Shown: in pieces, positions 1 to 7,790 of the stretch
How the letters are laid out: the number at the start of each line of letters is the position of its first letter
How positions within the stretch are numbered: position 1 is the first letter of the stretch
Origin: Actinomadura livida
GTDB taxonomy: Bacteria; Actinomycetota; Actinomycetes; Streptosporangiales; Streptosporangiaceae
NCBI RefSeq assembly: GCF_014648675.1
Contig: NZ_BMRO01000012.1
Location: 132,419-196,418, forward strand
Reading direction: 5' to 3'
Length of the DNA: 64,000 nt
Notes under the pieces: generated by a model
Database searches by the model: none
Told to the model about the DNA's origin: nothing
What the model saw: the letters and a program-made list of their open reading frames with translations, nothing else
Position numbers and translations under genes: made by a program

Positions 1-200
1 CGTTCACCCTCGTCCTGATCCTGCTCTGCTTCTCCCTGGCCAAGGACGTCCGCAGCGACCCCATGATGCAGCGCCAGGACAAGGGCGCCGAAGTCCTGGA
101 GGACGCCGTCGTGGCCGGCACCGAACGCCACCGAGGCGAATTCGAACTGGTGACCAAACCCGCCACCGACCCCCCACCCGACGATCAGCCGCCCCGCTGA
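1..200 (+). CDS. C-terminal end of a membrane transporter (partial)
   Basis: The left edge cuts this gene; the reading frame starts at base 3 and stops with TGA at 198-200, leaving 65 residues. They begin with the end of a hydrophobic helix (FTLVLILLCFSLAK), followed by a charged, proline-rich cytoplasmic tail ending PPPDDQPPR. A final helix followed by a short acidic tail is usual for secondary transporters; the pattern is reminiscent of BCCT-type (betaine/choline) carriers, but the fragment is too short to be sure. It converges with the MpaB-like gene, leaving only 3 bases between the two stops. Confidence 0.5.
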   Translation, partial: FTLVLILLCFSLAKDVRSDPMMQRQDKGAEVLEDAVVAGTERHRGEFELVTKPATDPPPDDQPPR

Positions 201-203
201 GGG

Positions 204-1028
204 TCAGACGACGGGGCGGTTGGTCTTTACTCGGCGGCGGAAGTCGCGGAGGTAGAGGTTGAAGGGGAACAGGCGGGCCGGGGCCGGGAGGAGGCCGTTG
301 ACGCGGCCGAGCAGGCGGGTGTAGCGGTCGAAGCGGCGCTGGTCGCGGGGCGTCCACGTGTAGCCGAGCTCGTCGCGGAACTGCTGCGGGAGGAAGCCGA
401 GGGTCACGAAGGTGTGGTGGCGGCCGAACAGCAGTGGGACCGGGGCGGGCAGGAAGCGCAGCTCGGTCAGGTCGCGCAGGTACCGGCGGGTGACGTCGTC
501 CATCTCGATCTTCTTGAGGCCGTCCTGCCAGTACTCCTCGAAGGCGTCCCGGTCCGCCGGCCACATGTCCGGCTTGACCTGCAGGGTCGTGCCCAGGCGG
601 GACCCGTACCGGTACAGCTCCCCGGCGAGTTCGGGGGACGGCTTCCCGTACAGGACGTCGTGGATGATCTCGACGCCCTGGTAGAGGCACGCGGCGACCC
701 AGAGCTGCAGTTCGGGGTCGAAGGCGTTGTAGGGGACGGGTTCCTTGGAGCGGACCTGCCGGTGCGCGCGGTTGACCTCCTGGCGCAGCACCTTGCGCTC
801 CTCGTCGGTGCCGAGCAGCGCGACGGCGATGTAGGTGAGGGTCGTGCGGGTCCGCTTGATCGGGTGCTTGTCGACGCGGCCGCTGTCGACCTTGCTGTTG
901 GCGACTCCGTGCCCGACGGGCAGCCGGGCGAGCTGCATGACCACGTTCGCGGCCGCGGCGGCGAGGGCCAGGCCGCTGATGGAGTCCCGGACGGTCTTCG
1001 GGGGGATCTCCTCCAGTGTCACGGTCAT
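204..1028 (-). CDS. Oxygenase MpaB / DUF2236 family protein
   Basis: The 274-residue protein has the features of the DUF2236/MpaB family: an N-terminal alanine-rich helix, a VGHGVANSKV segment, a block around WVAACLYQGVE and the LGFLPQQFRDELGYTW block near the C-terminus. Family members are heme-b proteins thought to act as oxygenases; the best studied is Lcp, which cleaves polyisoprene. The substrate here is unknown. The ATG at 1028 is preferred over an upstream in-frame ATG at 1052 because a GGAAGTGAGG ribosome site lies just before it. The gene is 100 bases downstream of the PEP-mutase-like gene on the same strand, so the two could be co-transcribed. Confidence 0.7.
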   Translation of the reverse strand: MTVTLEEIPPKTVRDSISGLALAAAAANVVMQLARLPVGHGVANSKVDSGRVDKHPIKRTRTTLTYIAVALLGTDEERKVLRQEVNRAHRQVRSKEPVPYNAFDPELQLWVAACLYQGVEIIHDVLYGKPSPELAGELYRYGSRLGTTLQVKPDMWPADRDAFEEYWQDGLKKIEMDDVTRRYLRDLTELRFLPAPVPLLFGRHHTFVTLGFLPQQFRDELGYTWTPRDQRRFDRYTRLLGRVNGLLPAPARLFPFNLYLRDFRRRVKTNRPVV

Positions 1029-1067
1029 TCGGACCTCACTTCCATGATACATAGAGGCGATTTCCGT

Positions 1068-1090
1068 CTCACTGTGCCACTGTAAGTGAG
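1068..1090. promoter_or_regulatory. Short inverted repeat upstream of the MpaB-like gene
   Basis: CTCACT (1068-1073) and AGTGAG (1085-1090) form an inverted repeat with an 11-base spacer in the gap between the PEP-mutase-like gene and the MpaB-like gene. Its size suits a TetR-type dimer, but no TetR gene is seen nearby. The function is a guess. Confidence 0.3.
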
Positions 1091-1130
1091 TGCTTGCAAG
1101 GGTGGCCGGGAGTGGGCGGGCTCACATGTA

Positions 1131-1862
1131 TCACGCATAAGGGTCCTCGCGGGCCATCACCCGGGTCGCGAAGGTCTTCAGCGCCTCCAGGGTCCGGCGG
1201 AAGGGCAGCGGGCCGTAGGAGACGCGGGCGACGCCCGCGGCGGCCAGGTCCGCGAGGGACGAGCCGGGGAAGTTGTTGGCGTTGACCGGCCCCGGCAGGC
1301 CCTTGACCAGGGACGGGACGGCGTCCATCGGCGCGGTGATCGGGTAGACGCAGTCGGCGCCGGCCTCCAGGTAGAGGCGGCCGCGGGCGATCGCGGCGTC
1401 CAGCGGATCCGGGGCCTTGTTGATGAACGTGTCCACTCGGGCGTTGATCACCAGCGCGTCGCCGGCCGCCTCCCGGACCGCGGCGAGGAACTCGGCCTGC
1501 GCCTCCGGCTCGGCGAGCTCCCCTGCGTAGGTGTCCTCCAGGTTGCAGCCGGCGGCGCCGATGGCGAGGAGCCGTTCGACCAGTTCGGCGGGCTGCAGCC
1601 CGTACCCGGCCTCGGCGTCCACGGTCACGGGGACGGAGGCGGCGCGGATGACGCGTCCCGCGGCGGCGAACATCTCCTCGGCGGGCGCGCCCTCGTGGTC
1701 GGGGTATCCGAGCATGGCGGAGACGGCGGCGCTCGCGGTGGCGAGGGCGGGGAATCCGGCCTCCTGGACGGTGGCGGCGCTCGCCGCGTCCCACACGTTC
1801 GGCAGCAGCAGCGGGTCGCCGGGACGGTGCAGCTCACGAAGGCGGCGGGCGTTCTCGGTCAT
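1131..1862 (-). CDS. Isocitrate lyase/PEP mutase family protein
   Basis: The 243-residue protein has the PEP mutase/isocitrate lyase TIM-barrel signatures: LLLPNVWDAASA at the N-terminus, VTVDAEAGYG (metal-binding acidic residue), GCNLEDT and NARVDTF. The family cleaves or forms C-C or P-C bonds of 2-oxo acids; this short cytoplasmic type resembles 2-methylisocitrate lyase and oxaloacetate-decarboxylase-like members, and the exact substrate is unclear. The ATG at 1862 has a strong AAGGAGA site, so it is preferred to an ATG nine codons upstream. It is followed on the same strand by the MpaB-like gene and is divergent from the esterase gene at 1983. Confidence 0.75.
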   Translation of the reverse strand: MTENARRLRELHRPGDPLLLPNVWDAASAATVQEAGFPALATASAAVSAMLGYPDHEGAPAEEMFAAAGRVIRAASVPVTVDAEAGYGLQPAELVERLLAIGAAGCNLEDTYAGELAEPEAQAEFLAAVREAAGDALVINARVDTFINKAPDPLDAAIARGRLYLEAGADCVYPITAPMDAVPSLVKGLPGPVNANNFPGSSLADLAAAGVARVSYGPLPFRRTLEALKTFATRVMAREDPYA

Positions 1863-1982
1863 GTGGGTCTCCTTCCCCGTTTCCGGCAAGACGGAGCCGG
1901 ATCCCCGGATTGTGACACCCGTTCCGGCGGGCGGCGGGCTGGGTTAGCGTCGAAGTGATCAACTACCGATGAGGGAGTGCGC

Positions 1983-3011
1983 ATGCTGCCGTGGTCCGCC
2001 GAGTTCGCCGGACGCCTGGAAGAGCACGTCGTCAGCAGTGAGCTGCTGCGCGAGAACCCGCTGAAGGACCCGCACGAGCGTCCCGTCCTGGTGTACGTCC
2101 CGCCGGGCTACGACGACGAGCCGGAACGCCGCTATCCCAGCGTGTACGTCATCACCGGGTTCACCGGGCACGTGGGCATCTGGCGCAACCGGACGCCCTA
2201 CCGCCAGCCGTTCCCCGAGACGGCCGACGCCGTGTTCGCCTCCGGCGAGGCCCCGCCCGCGATCGTGGTGTTCGTGGACGCCTGGACCGCGCACGGCGGC
2301 AGCCAGTACGTCGACTCCCCCGGCACCGGCCGCTACCACTCCTACATCTGCGACGAGGTCGTCCCCTGGGTGGACGGGCGCTACCGCACGCTCGACGCGC
2401 CCGAGCACCGGGCGATCAGCGGCAAGTCCAGCGGCGGCTACGGTGCGATGATCACGCCGATGCTGCGCCCCGACCTGTTCGGGGCGCTCGCGACGCACGC
2501 GGGCGACGCCCTGTTCGAGTACTGCTACCTGACCGAGTTCCCCAAGTGCGTCCGGCACCTGCGCAAGTACGGCGGCGACATCTGGCGGTGGTGGGACGAC
2601 TTCAACGGGCGCGTGGCGTTCACCAAGCCCGAGGACATGGAACTGCTCAACATCCTCGGCATGGCGGTCTGCTACTCCGCGCGCGACGACGGGACGCCGG
2701 AGCTGCCGTTCGACCCGGTCAGCGGCGTCCTGAGGCAGGACGTGTGGGAGCGGTGGCTGGCGTGGGACCCGGTGCGGATGGTGCCCGCCCACGCCGAGGC
2801 GATGCGCTCGCAGCGGGCGATCTGGATCGACGGCGGGACGCGCGACGAGTGGTACCTGGACGTGGGCGCGCAGGCATTCCACAAGGCCCTGCTGGACGCG
2901 GGCGTGCAGGAGGACGTGGTCCACTTCGAGCTGTTCGACGCGGGGCACGGCGGCATCGACTACCGGTATCCGCTCGCCCTCTCCTGGCTCTGCCGCATGA
3001 TCTCCCCCTGA
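1983..3011 (+). CDS. Esterase D-type alpha/beta hydrolase
   Basis: The 342-residue protein belongs to the putative esterase (PF00756-like) branch of alpha/beta hydrolases. It has an oxyanion region after VLVYVPPGYDD, a nucleophile elbow in ISGKSSGGYGAM (Ser in GxSxG), an acidic residue in IDGGTRDEWY and a late His in FDAGHGGIDY. No signal peptide is visible, so it is likely cytoplasmic. A GTG lies two codons upstream at 1977, but GAGGGA is better placed for the ATG at 1983. The gene is divergent from the PEP-mutase-like gene and ends in a strong hairpin at 3062-3094. The natural ester is unknown. Confidence 0.72.
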   Translation: MLPWSAEFAGRLEEHVVSSELLRENPLKDPHERPVLVYVPPGYDDEPERRYPSVYVITGFTGHVGIWRNRTPYRQPFPETADAVFASGEAPPAIVVFVDAWTAHGGSQYVDSPGTGRYHSYICDEVVPWVDGRYRTLDAPEHRAISGKSSGGYGAMITPMLRPDLFGALATHAGDALFEYCYLTEFPKCVRHLRKYGGDIWRWWDDFNGRVAFTKPEDMELLNILGMAVCYSARDDGTPELPFDPVSGVLRQDVWERWLAWDPVRMVPAHAEAMRSQRAIWIDGGTRDEWYLDVGAQAFHKALLDAGVQEDVVHFELFDAGHGGIDYRYPLALSWLCRMISP

Positions 3012-3061
3012 CCCCGGAGGGGGCGGCGAACGCTCATCCCTCCGCGAAGGTTCCCGACCGG

Positions 3062-3094
3062 ACGGGCCGGGCCGGCACCACCGGCCCGGCCCGT
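3062..3094 (+). terminator. Hairpin terminator after the esterase gene
   Basis: A perfect 14-bp GC stem (3062-3075 with 3081-3094) encloses a 5-base loop 50 bases after the esterase stop. No T-run follows, as is common for actinomycete terminators. Confidence 0.6.
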
Positions 3095-3105
3095 TCGCGC
3101 TGCCT

Positions 3106-3202
3106 GAAGCCCGTTTTCCGAGTTTTCATTCAAAGCCCCCGACGAACTGAAAATCCAATATGAATTGTAATTATTGACACTTTTCACAATTGGGAGTGCA
3201 CT
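3106..3202 (+). promoter_or_regulatory. Promoter element copy A, upstream of the M4 protease
   Basis: An AT-rich island carries TGAAAATCCA (3148-3157), then TTGACAC from 3174 and, 17 bases after TTGACA, TGCACT (3197-3202): a plausible -35/-10 pair. The first 75 bases align without gaps to 7059-7133, where the same blocks recur at the same spacing. It lies about 130 bases before the M4 protease start, so it probably drives the protease pair. Confidence 0.55.
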
Positions 3203-3333
3203 TCGGGCAGCTCATCCGGATGAGTTCCCCACCCACCACACCCCCAGCCGGACGGGTGACGGACCCCGCGGGGCGCTCCCACAAGGACCTCCGCGGCCGC
3301 TGCCCCGCCCGGTACGTGGAAGGAGCACCCCCC

Positions 3334-5448
3334 GTGAGACACCAGACCGCGATCGGGGCGGCGGCACTGTCCGTCGGCCTCGCCGTGGCGTTGTCCGTTC
3401 CCGCCACAGGTGCGGCCGCCCGCACCGCCCCCGCCCGTCCGGATCCCCGCACCCTCGCCGCCGACGCGGCCGACCGCCTCGTCGCAGCGAAGCCCGCGGA
3501 GTTCAAGAAGGCCCCCGAAGAGAAGATCGTCCGGCGCGGAGTCACCTCCGGCCTGCGCGGCCTCCAGCACGTCTCCTACGACCGCTACTACGACGACCTG
3601 CCCGTCTACGGCGGTGACTTCGTCGTCACCACCGACGCCGGGGGCGGGGTGCTCAGCACGTCCCTCGGCCAGACGCGGAAGCTCGACGTCTCGACCGACG
3701 CCGAGATCTCGGCGGCGCAGGCCGCGAAGACGTCCCGCGCCCAGGTGTCCGAGGTCGAGAGCGCGTCCGCGCCCCGCCTGATGGTCATGGCCGAGGGGTC
3801 GGGACGCCTCGTCTACGAGACCGTCGTCACCGGCACCCACGAGAAGGCGCCGACGAAGCTGCACGTGTACGTGGACGCCAAGACCGGCAAGGTCACCGAG
3901 ACCTGGGACGAGGTCCGCGACGCCGCCGGCGCCGCCGTGGCCGACGACCAGAGCCACTACCACGGCACCGTCGACATCAGCACGGCGGCGACGTCGATGA
4001 CCGACCCGCTGCGCTCCGGCGTCCGCTGCGGCGGCCAGAACGGCTCCACCTACACCGGCACCGACAGCGCCTGGGGCAACGGCAGCGGCACCAACCTGGA
4101 GACCGCCTGCGTCGACGCCATGTACGCCGTCCAGAAGCAGTGGGACATGCTGGGCAGCTGGCTCGGCCGCAACGGCCTCAACGGCAGCGGCGGCGGCTTC
4201 CCCATGCGGGTGGGCCTGAACCAGGCCAACGCGTTCTGGAACGGCAGCTACACCAACTACGGCCGCAACTCGGCCGGCACCCGCCAGGCCACGAGCGCCG
4301 ACGTCGTCGCGCACGAGAACGGCCACGCCGTGTTCAGCAACACGCCCGGCGGCGCCGGCGGCGGCAACGGCAACGAGAAGGGCGGCATGAACGAGTCGGC
4401 CGGCGACATCTTCGGCGCGCTGACCGAGCACTACATGAACGAGCCCGCCAGCCTGGACCCGCCGGACTACCTGGTGGGCGAGGAGGTCGACCTCGTCGGC
4501 AGCGGCCCGATCCGCAACATGTACAACCCGGCCGCGCTCGGGGACCCGAACTGCTACTCGTCCTCGATCCCGCGCACCGAGGTGCACGCCGCCGCGGGCC
4601 CGCAGAACCACTGGTTCTACCTGCTCGCCGAAGGATCGAACCCCGCCAGCGGCCCGGCCAGCCCGACGTGCAACGGCTCGACCGTCACCGGAATCGGGAT
4701 CCAGAAGGCCGGCCAGATCTTCATGGGCGGCCTGAACCGCAAGGTGACGAGCTGGAGCCACGCCAGGGCGCGCGTCGAGACCGTCAACGCCGCGCTGGAG
4801 CTGTTCCCCGGCTCCGCCACCGAGTGCAACGCGGTGAAGGCGGCCTGGAGCGCGGTCAGCGTCCCCGAGCAGAGCGGCGAGCAGTCCTGCGGCGGCGGCC
4901 AGCAGCCGCCGGACACCGTCTTCTCGGACGGCTTCGAGTCCGCGCAGGGCTGGACGACCGACCCCGACGGCACCGACACCGCGACGGCAGGCGCCTGGGA
5001 ACGCGGCACCCCCCAGGCGACCAGCTGGTCCGGGACGAGCCTGCAGCTCGCCGCCGCCGGCGGCAGCGCCGGCCTGGTCACCGGCGCCGCGGCCGGCTCG
5101 GACGCGGGCGCCAACGACCTCGACGGCGGCGCGACGACCGTCCGGTCACCGGCGATCGCCCTTCCCGCCGGAACTCTGTCGCTGCGGTTCTCCTGGTACC
5201 TCGCCCACCTCAACAACAGCTCCGCGGACGACTACCTGCGGGTCCGCGTCGTCGGGGCGAACGGGTCGAGCACCGCGCTGAGCGCCAGCGGCGCCGCCAC
5301 CAACCGGGCCGGATCGTGGCAGACCGCCACGTACGACCTGTCGGCGTACGCGGGCCAGAGCGTCCGGCTCGTCGTCGAGGCGGCCGACGCCGGAGCCGCC
5401 AGCCTCGTCGAGGCCGGCATCGACAACGTCCAGATCGCCGCTTCCTGA
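3334..5448 (+). CDS. Secreted M4 (thermolysin-like) metalloprotease
   Basis: The 704-residue preproenzyme has a signal peptide (basic start, then GAAALSVGLAVALSVPATGAAA) and an FTP/PepSY-like propeptide. The M4 catalytic domain has zinc motif HENGH (H327, E328, H331) and third ligand E354 in NESAGD. A C-terminal beta-rich domain (about 530-704, starting FSDGFESAQGWTT) is nearly repeated in the next gene. The GTG at 3334 is chosen because GGAAGGAG lies just before it and it opens the signal peptide. The enzyme would digest extracellular protein; the tail probably acts in binding or localisation. Hairpin 5462-5500 separates it from the M28 gene. Confidence 0.9.
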   Translation: MRHQTAIGAAALSVGLAVALSVPATGAAARTAPARPDPRTLAADAADRLVAAKPAEFKKAPEEKIVRRGVTSGLRGLQHVSYDRYYDDLPVYGGDFVVTTDAGGGVLSTSLGQTRKLDVSTDAEISAAQAAKTSRAQVSEVESASAPRLMVMAEGSGRLVYETVVTGTHEKAPTKLHVYVDAKTGKVTETWDEVRDAAGAAVADDQSHYHGTVDISTAATSMTDPLRSGVRCGGQNGSTYTGTDSAWGNGSGTNLETACVDAMYAVQKQWDMLGSWLGRNGLNGSGGGFPMRVGLNQANAFWNGSYTNYGRNSAGTRQATSADVVAHENGHAVFSNTPGGAGGGNGNEKGGMNESAGDIFGALTEHYMNEPASLDPPDYLVGEEVDLVGSGPIRNMYNPAALGDPNCYSSSIPRTEVHAAAGPQNHWFYLLAEGSNPASGPASPTCNGSTVTGIGIQKAGQIFMGGLNRKVTSWSHARARVETVNAALELFPGSATECNAVKAAWSAVSVPEQSGEQSCGGGQQPPDTVFSDGFESAQGWTTDPDGTDTATAGAWERGTPQATSWSGTSLQLAAAGGSAGLVTGAAAGSDAGANDLDGGATTVRSPAIALPAGTLSLRFSWYLAHLNNSSADDYLRVRVVGANGSSTALSASGAATNRAGSWQTATYDLSAYAGQSVRLVVEAADAGAASLVEAGIDNVQIAAS

Positions 5449-5461
5449 CCGCCCCCTGCCC

Positions 5462-5500
5462 GCGGCCCGTGACGGGGCCCGCTCCCCCGTCACGGGCCGC
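5462..5500 (+). terminator. Hairpin between the two protease genes
   Basis: A perfect 15-bp stem (5462-5476 with 5486-5500) encloses a 9-base loop just after the M4 stop. It may be a terminator or an attenuating/stabilising hairpin, since the M28 gene starts only 21 bases later with no obvious promoter of its own. Confidence 0.55.
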
Positions 5501-5521
5501 GTCCCCCACCTGGAGGTTCAC

Positions 5522-7045
5522 ATGAGATCGCGCAAGATGGCCACCCTGGGGGCGGCCGCCCTGCTCGTCGCCGCCTTCCTGCCGGGCGCCGCGTCGGCGG
5601 CGCCCCCCGCCGCGGCGCTCGCCGCACCCGACATCCCGCTCGCGAACGTCAAGGCGCACCTGACGCAGTTCCAGAGCATCGCCAACGCCAACGGCGGCAA
5701 CCGCGCCCACGGCCGCCCCGGCTACCGCGCCTCCCTCGACTACGTGAAGGCGAGGCTGGACGCGGCCGGCTACCAGACCGCCATCCAGTCGTTCACCTAC
5801 CGCAGCGCCACCGGCTACAACCTGATCGCCGACTGGCCGGGCGGGGACGCGAACAACGTCCTGATGGTCGGCGGCCACCTCGACGGAGTCACCGCGGGCC
5901 CCGGCATCAACGACAACGGCTCCGGCTCCGCCGCGATCCTGGAGACCGCGCTCGCCGTCGCCCGGACCGGCTACCAGCCCGACCGGCACCTCCGGTTCGC
6001 CTGGTGGGGCGCCGAGGAGCTCGGCCTGATCGGCTCGACGCACTACGTCAACAACCTGCCGTCCAGCGAACGGTCGCGGATCGGCGGCTACCTCAACTTC
6101 GACATGATCGGCTCGCCCAACCCGGGCTACTTCGCCTACGACGGCGACGGATCCAGCGGCAGCGGCGGCCCCGCCGGCTCCGCCGAGATCGAGCGGGTGC
6201 TGCGCAGCCACTTCACGTCGATCAACGTGCCCGTCCAGGACACCGCGTTCGACGGACGCTCCGACTACGGCCCGTTCATCCGCGTCGGCATCCCCGCCGG
6301 CGGGCTCTTCACGGGCGCCGAGGGACGCAAGACGACCCAGCAGGCACAGCTCTGGGGCGGCCAGGCCGGGGTGGCGTTCGACCGCTGCTACCACGCCTCC
6401 TGCGACACCACCGCCAACATCAACGACACCGCGCTGGACCGCAATGCCGACGCCATCGCCCACGCCGTGTGGACGCTCGGCGGCGAGGGCGGCACCCAGG
6501 AACCGCCCGGAGACGTCGTCTACACCGACGACCTGGAGACCAACACGGGCTGGACGGCCAACTCGGGCGGCACCGACACCGCGACGGCGGGCGCCTGGGA
6601 GCGCGGCACACCGCAGCCGACGAGCTACTCGGGCACCGCCCTCCAGCTCGCCGCCGCGAACGGCAGCGGCGCGCTGACCACCGGCGCGGCCGCGGGCAGC
6701 GACGCCGGAGCGAACGATCTCGACGGCGGCAGCAGCACCGTCCGCTCGGGGCAGATCGCCCTCCCCGCCGGGACGCGGACCCTGTCGTTCTCCTGGTACC
6801 TCGCCCACCTGAACAACAGCTCGTCGTCCGACTACCTGCGGGTGTCGGTCGTGGGGCCGAACGGGTCCACGACCGTCCTGAACCAGCCGGGCGCCGCGTC
6901 CAACCGCGCGGGCTCCTGGCGGACGCACGAGGCCGACGTCTCCGCCTACGCCGGGCAGACCGTCCGCATCCTCGTGGAGGCCGCCGACGCCGGCACCGCC
7001 AGCCTCGTCGAGGCCGGCGTCGACAACATCGCGTTCAGCAGCTGA
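5522..7045 (+). CDS. Secreted M28 aminopeptidase
   Basis: The 507-residue protein has a signal peptide (RKMATLGAAALLVAAFLPGAASA) and a catalytic domain like the Streptomyces griseus aminopeptidase. Zinc ligands and catalytic residues appear in VGGHLDGV (His/Asp), GINDNGSGSA (Asp), WWGAEELGL (catalytic Glu and Glu ligand), NFDMIGS (Asp) and CYHASCDT (last His). About 170 C-terminal residues (from TDDLETNTGWT) closely match the tail of the upstream M4 protease, sharing TDTATAGAWERGTPQ and WYLAHLNNSS. The ATG follows a GGAGG site. It likely trims peptides released by the M4 enzyme. Confidence 0.9.
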   Translation: MRSRKMATLGAAALLVAAFLPGAASAAPPAAALAAPDIPLANVKAHLTQFQSIANANGGNRAHGRPGYRASLDYVKARLDAAGYQTAIQSFTYRSATGYNLIADWPGGDANNVLMVGGHLDGVTAGPGINDNGSGSAAILETALAVARTGYQPDRHLRFAWWGAEELGLIGSTHYVNNLPSSERSRIGGYLNFDMIGSPNPGYFAYDGDGSSGSGGPAGSAEIERVLRSHFTSINVPVQDTAFDGRSDYGPFIRVGIPAGGLFTGAEGRKTTQQAQLWGGQAGVAFDRCYHASCDTTANINDTALDRNADAIAHAVWTLGGEGGTQEPPGDVVYTDDLETNTGWTANSGGTDTATAGAWERGTPQPTSYSGTALQLAAANGSGALTTGAAAGSDAGANDLDGGSSTVRSGQIALPAGTRTLSFSWYLAHLNNSSSSDYLRVSVVGPNGSTTVLNQPGAASNRAGSWRTHEADVSAYAGQTVRILVEAADAGTASLVEAGVDNIAFSS

Positions 7046-7058
7046 TCACCGCAGCTCA

Positions 7059-7155
7059 GAAGCCGGTTTCAGAATTTTGAACGGCCCCGTTCAGCACAGT
7101 TGAAAATCCAGTGGCGGCTTGATCCGTTGACACCACCCGGCCGCCGCGATGCAAT
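7059..7155 (+). promoter_or_regulatory. Promoter element copy B, after the M28 gene
   Basis: This matches the element at 3106-3202: TGAAAATCCA (7101-7110), TTGACAC from 7127 and, 17 bases after TTGACA, TGCAAT (7150-7155). No protein gene starts for 400 bases, so it may drive a small RNA ending at the hairpin 7283-7329, or be a remnant of a duplicated protease unit. Confidence 0.5.
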
Positions 7156-7282
7156 TTTGGACAGCCCCTCTCCACCCCCAGGGCTGACCGCAGGCGGCCG
7201 CACGGGACGAATCTCGGCCCGTCCCGCGCACCGCCGCACACCGGGGACCCCGCCCCCCGCCGGGCCCTCGCGCCTGCTTACT

Positions 7283-7329
7283 GCTTTTGTAGGCGCGAGG
7301 GCCCTGGGGGCCCTCACGCCTACAAAAGC
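7283..7329. terminator. 22-bp hairpin, terminator-like
   Basis: GCTTTTGTAGG (left arm from 7283) pairs with CCTACAAAAGC (right arm to 7329) through 22 positions with one mismatch and a 3-base loop. It is symmetrical, so it could terminate transcription from either side. It lies about 120 bases downstream of promoter element B. Confidence 0.6.
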
Positions 7330-7331
7330 GT

Positions 7332-7421
7332 GCGATTGCTGCATCGCTTCGACTCGCCTAGCGGCTCGCTGCGCGATCAGGTTTCTTGCTTCGCTCGAAA
7401 CCTGCCTTCGGACGCAATCGC
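7332..7421. repeat. Nested inverted repeats in the protease-DUF2277 gap
   Basis: An inner hairpin (CAGGTTTC 7378-7385 with GAAACCTG 7397-7404) sits inside an outer pair (GCGATTGC 7332-7339 with GCAATCGC 7414-7421). No reading frame looks genuine here. It may be part of a structured RNA or a REP-like intergenic repeat; a genome-wide copy count would decide. Confidence 0.45.
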
Positions 7422-7571
7422 GACGGTTCAGGTTGTCGCGGGGTTGCGGTGGTGGCTGAGGTCAGCGCGTCCGAGGGTGCGCGTCAGCGCCCGCCGTTGC
7501 GGCCGTCGCCCGCTTGCGCCCGATGGCTCGGGCCGGGGTGGAACGTCGTAGGCGGGGGTCACAATGGGGGT

Positions 7572-7790
7572 ATGTGCCGAAGCATCAAGACGCTCCGTCC
7601 GCCTTACTCGGAGGACGTGACCAATGACGACGTGCGGGCGGCGGCGCTCCAGTACGTCCGCAAGATCTCGGGGTTCCGCGCCCCGGCGTCCCACAACGCG
7701 GAGGCGTTCGACCGTGCCGTCGAGGAGATCGCGCGCAGCACCGCCGCCCTCCTCGACTCCCTGGAGGTCCGAGGCAGCCGCGCGAGTTAG
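7572..7790 (+). CDS. DUF2277 family small protein
   Basis: A 72-residue protein beginning MCRSIKTLRPPY with the conserved VRAAALQYVRKISGFR block is typical of DUF2277, a short actinobacterial family of unknown function. A near-invariant Cys follows the first Met. The ATG at 7572 is chosen because it matches the family N-terminus; upstream in-frame codons are low-complexity. Its stop overlaps the stop of asd on the other strand by 4 bases. It is probably a soluble cytoplasmic helical protein. Confidence 0.8.
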   Translation: MCRSIKTLRPPYSEDVTNDDVRAAALQYVRKISGFRAPASHNAEAFDRAVEEIARSTAALLDSLEVRGSRAS

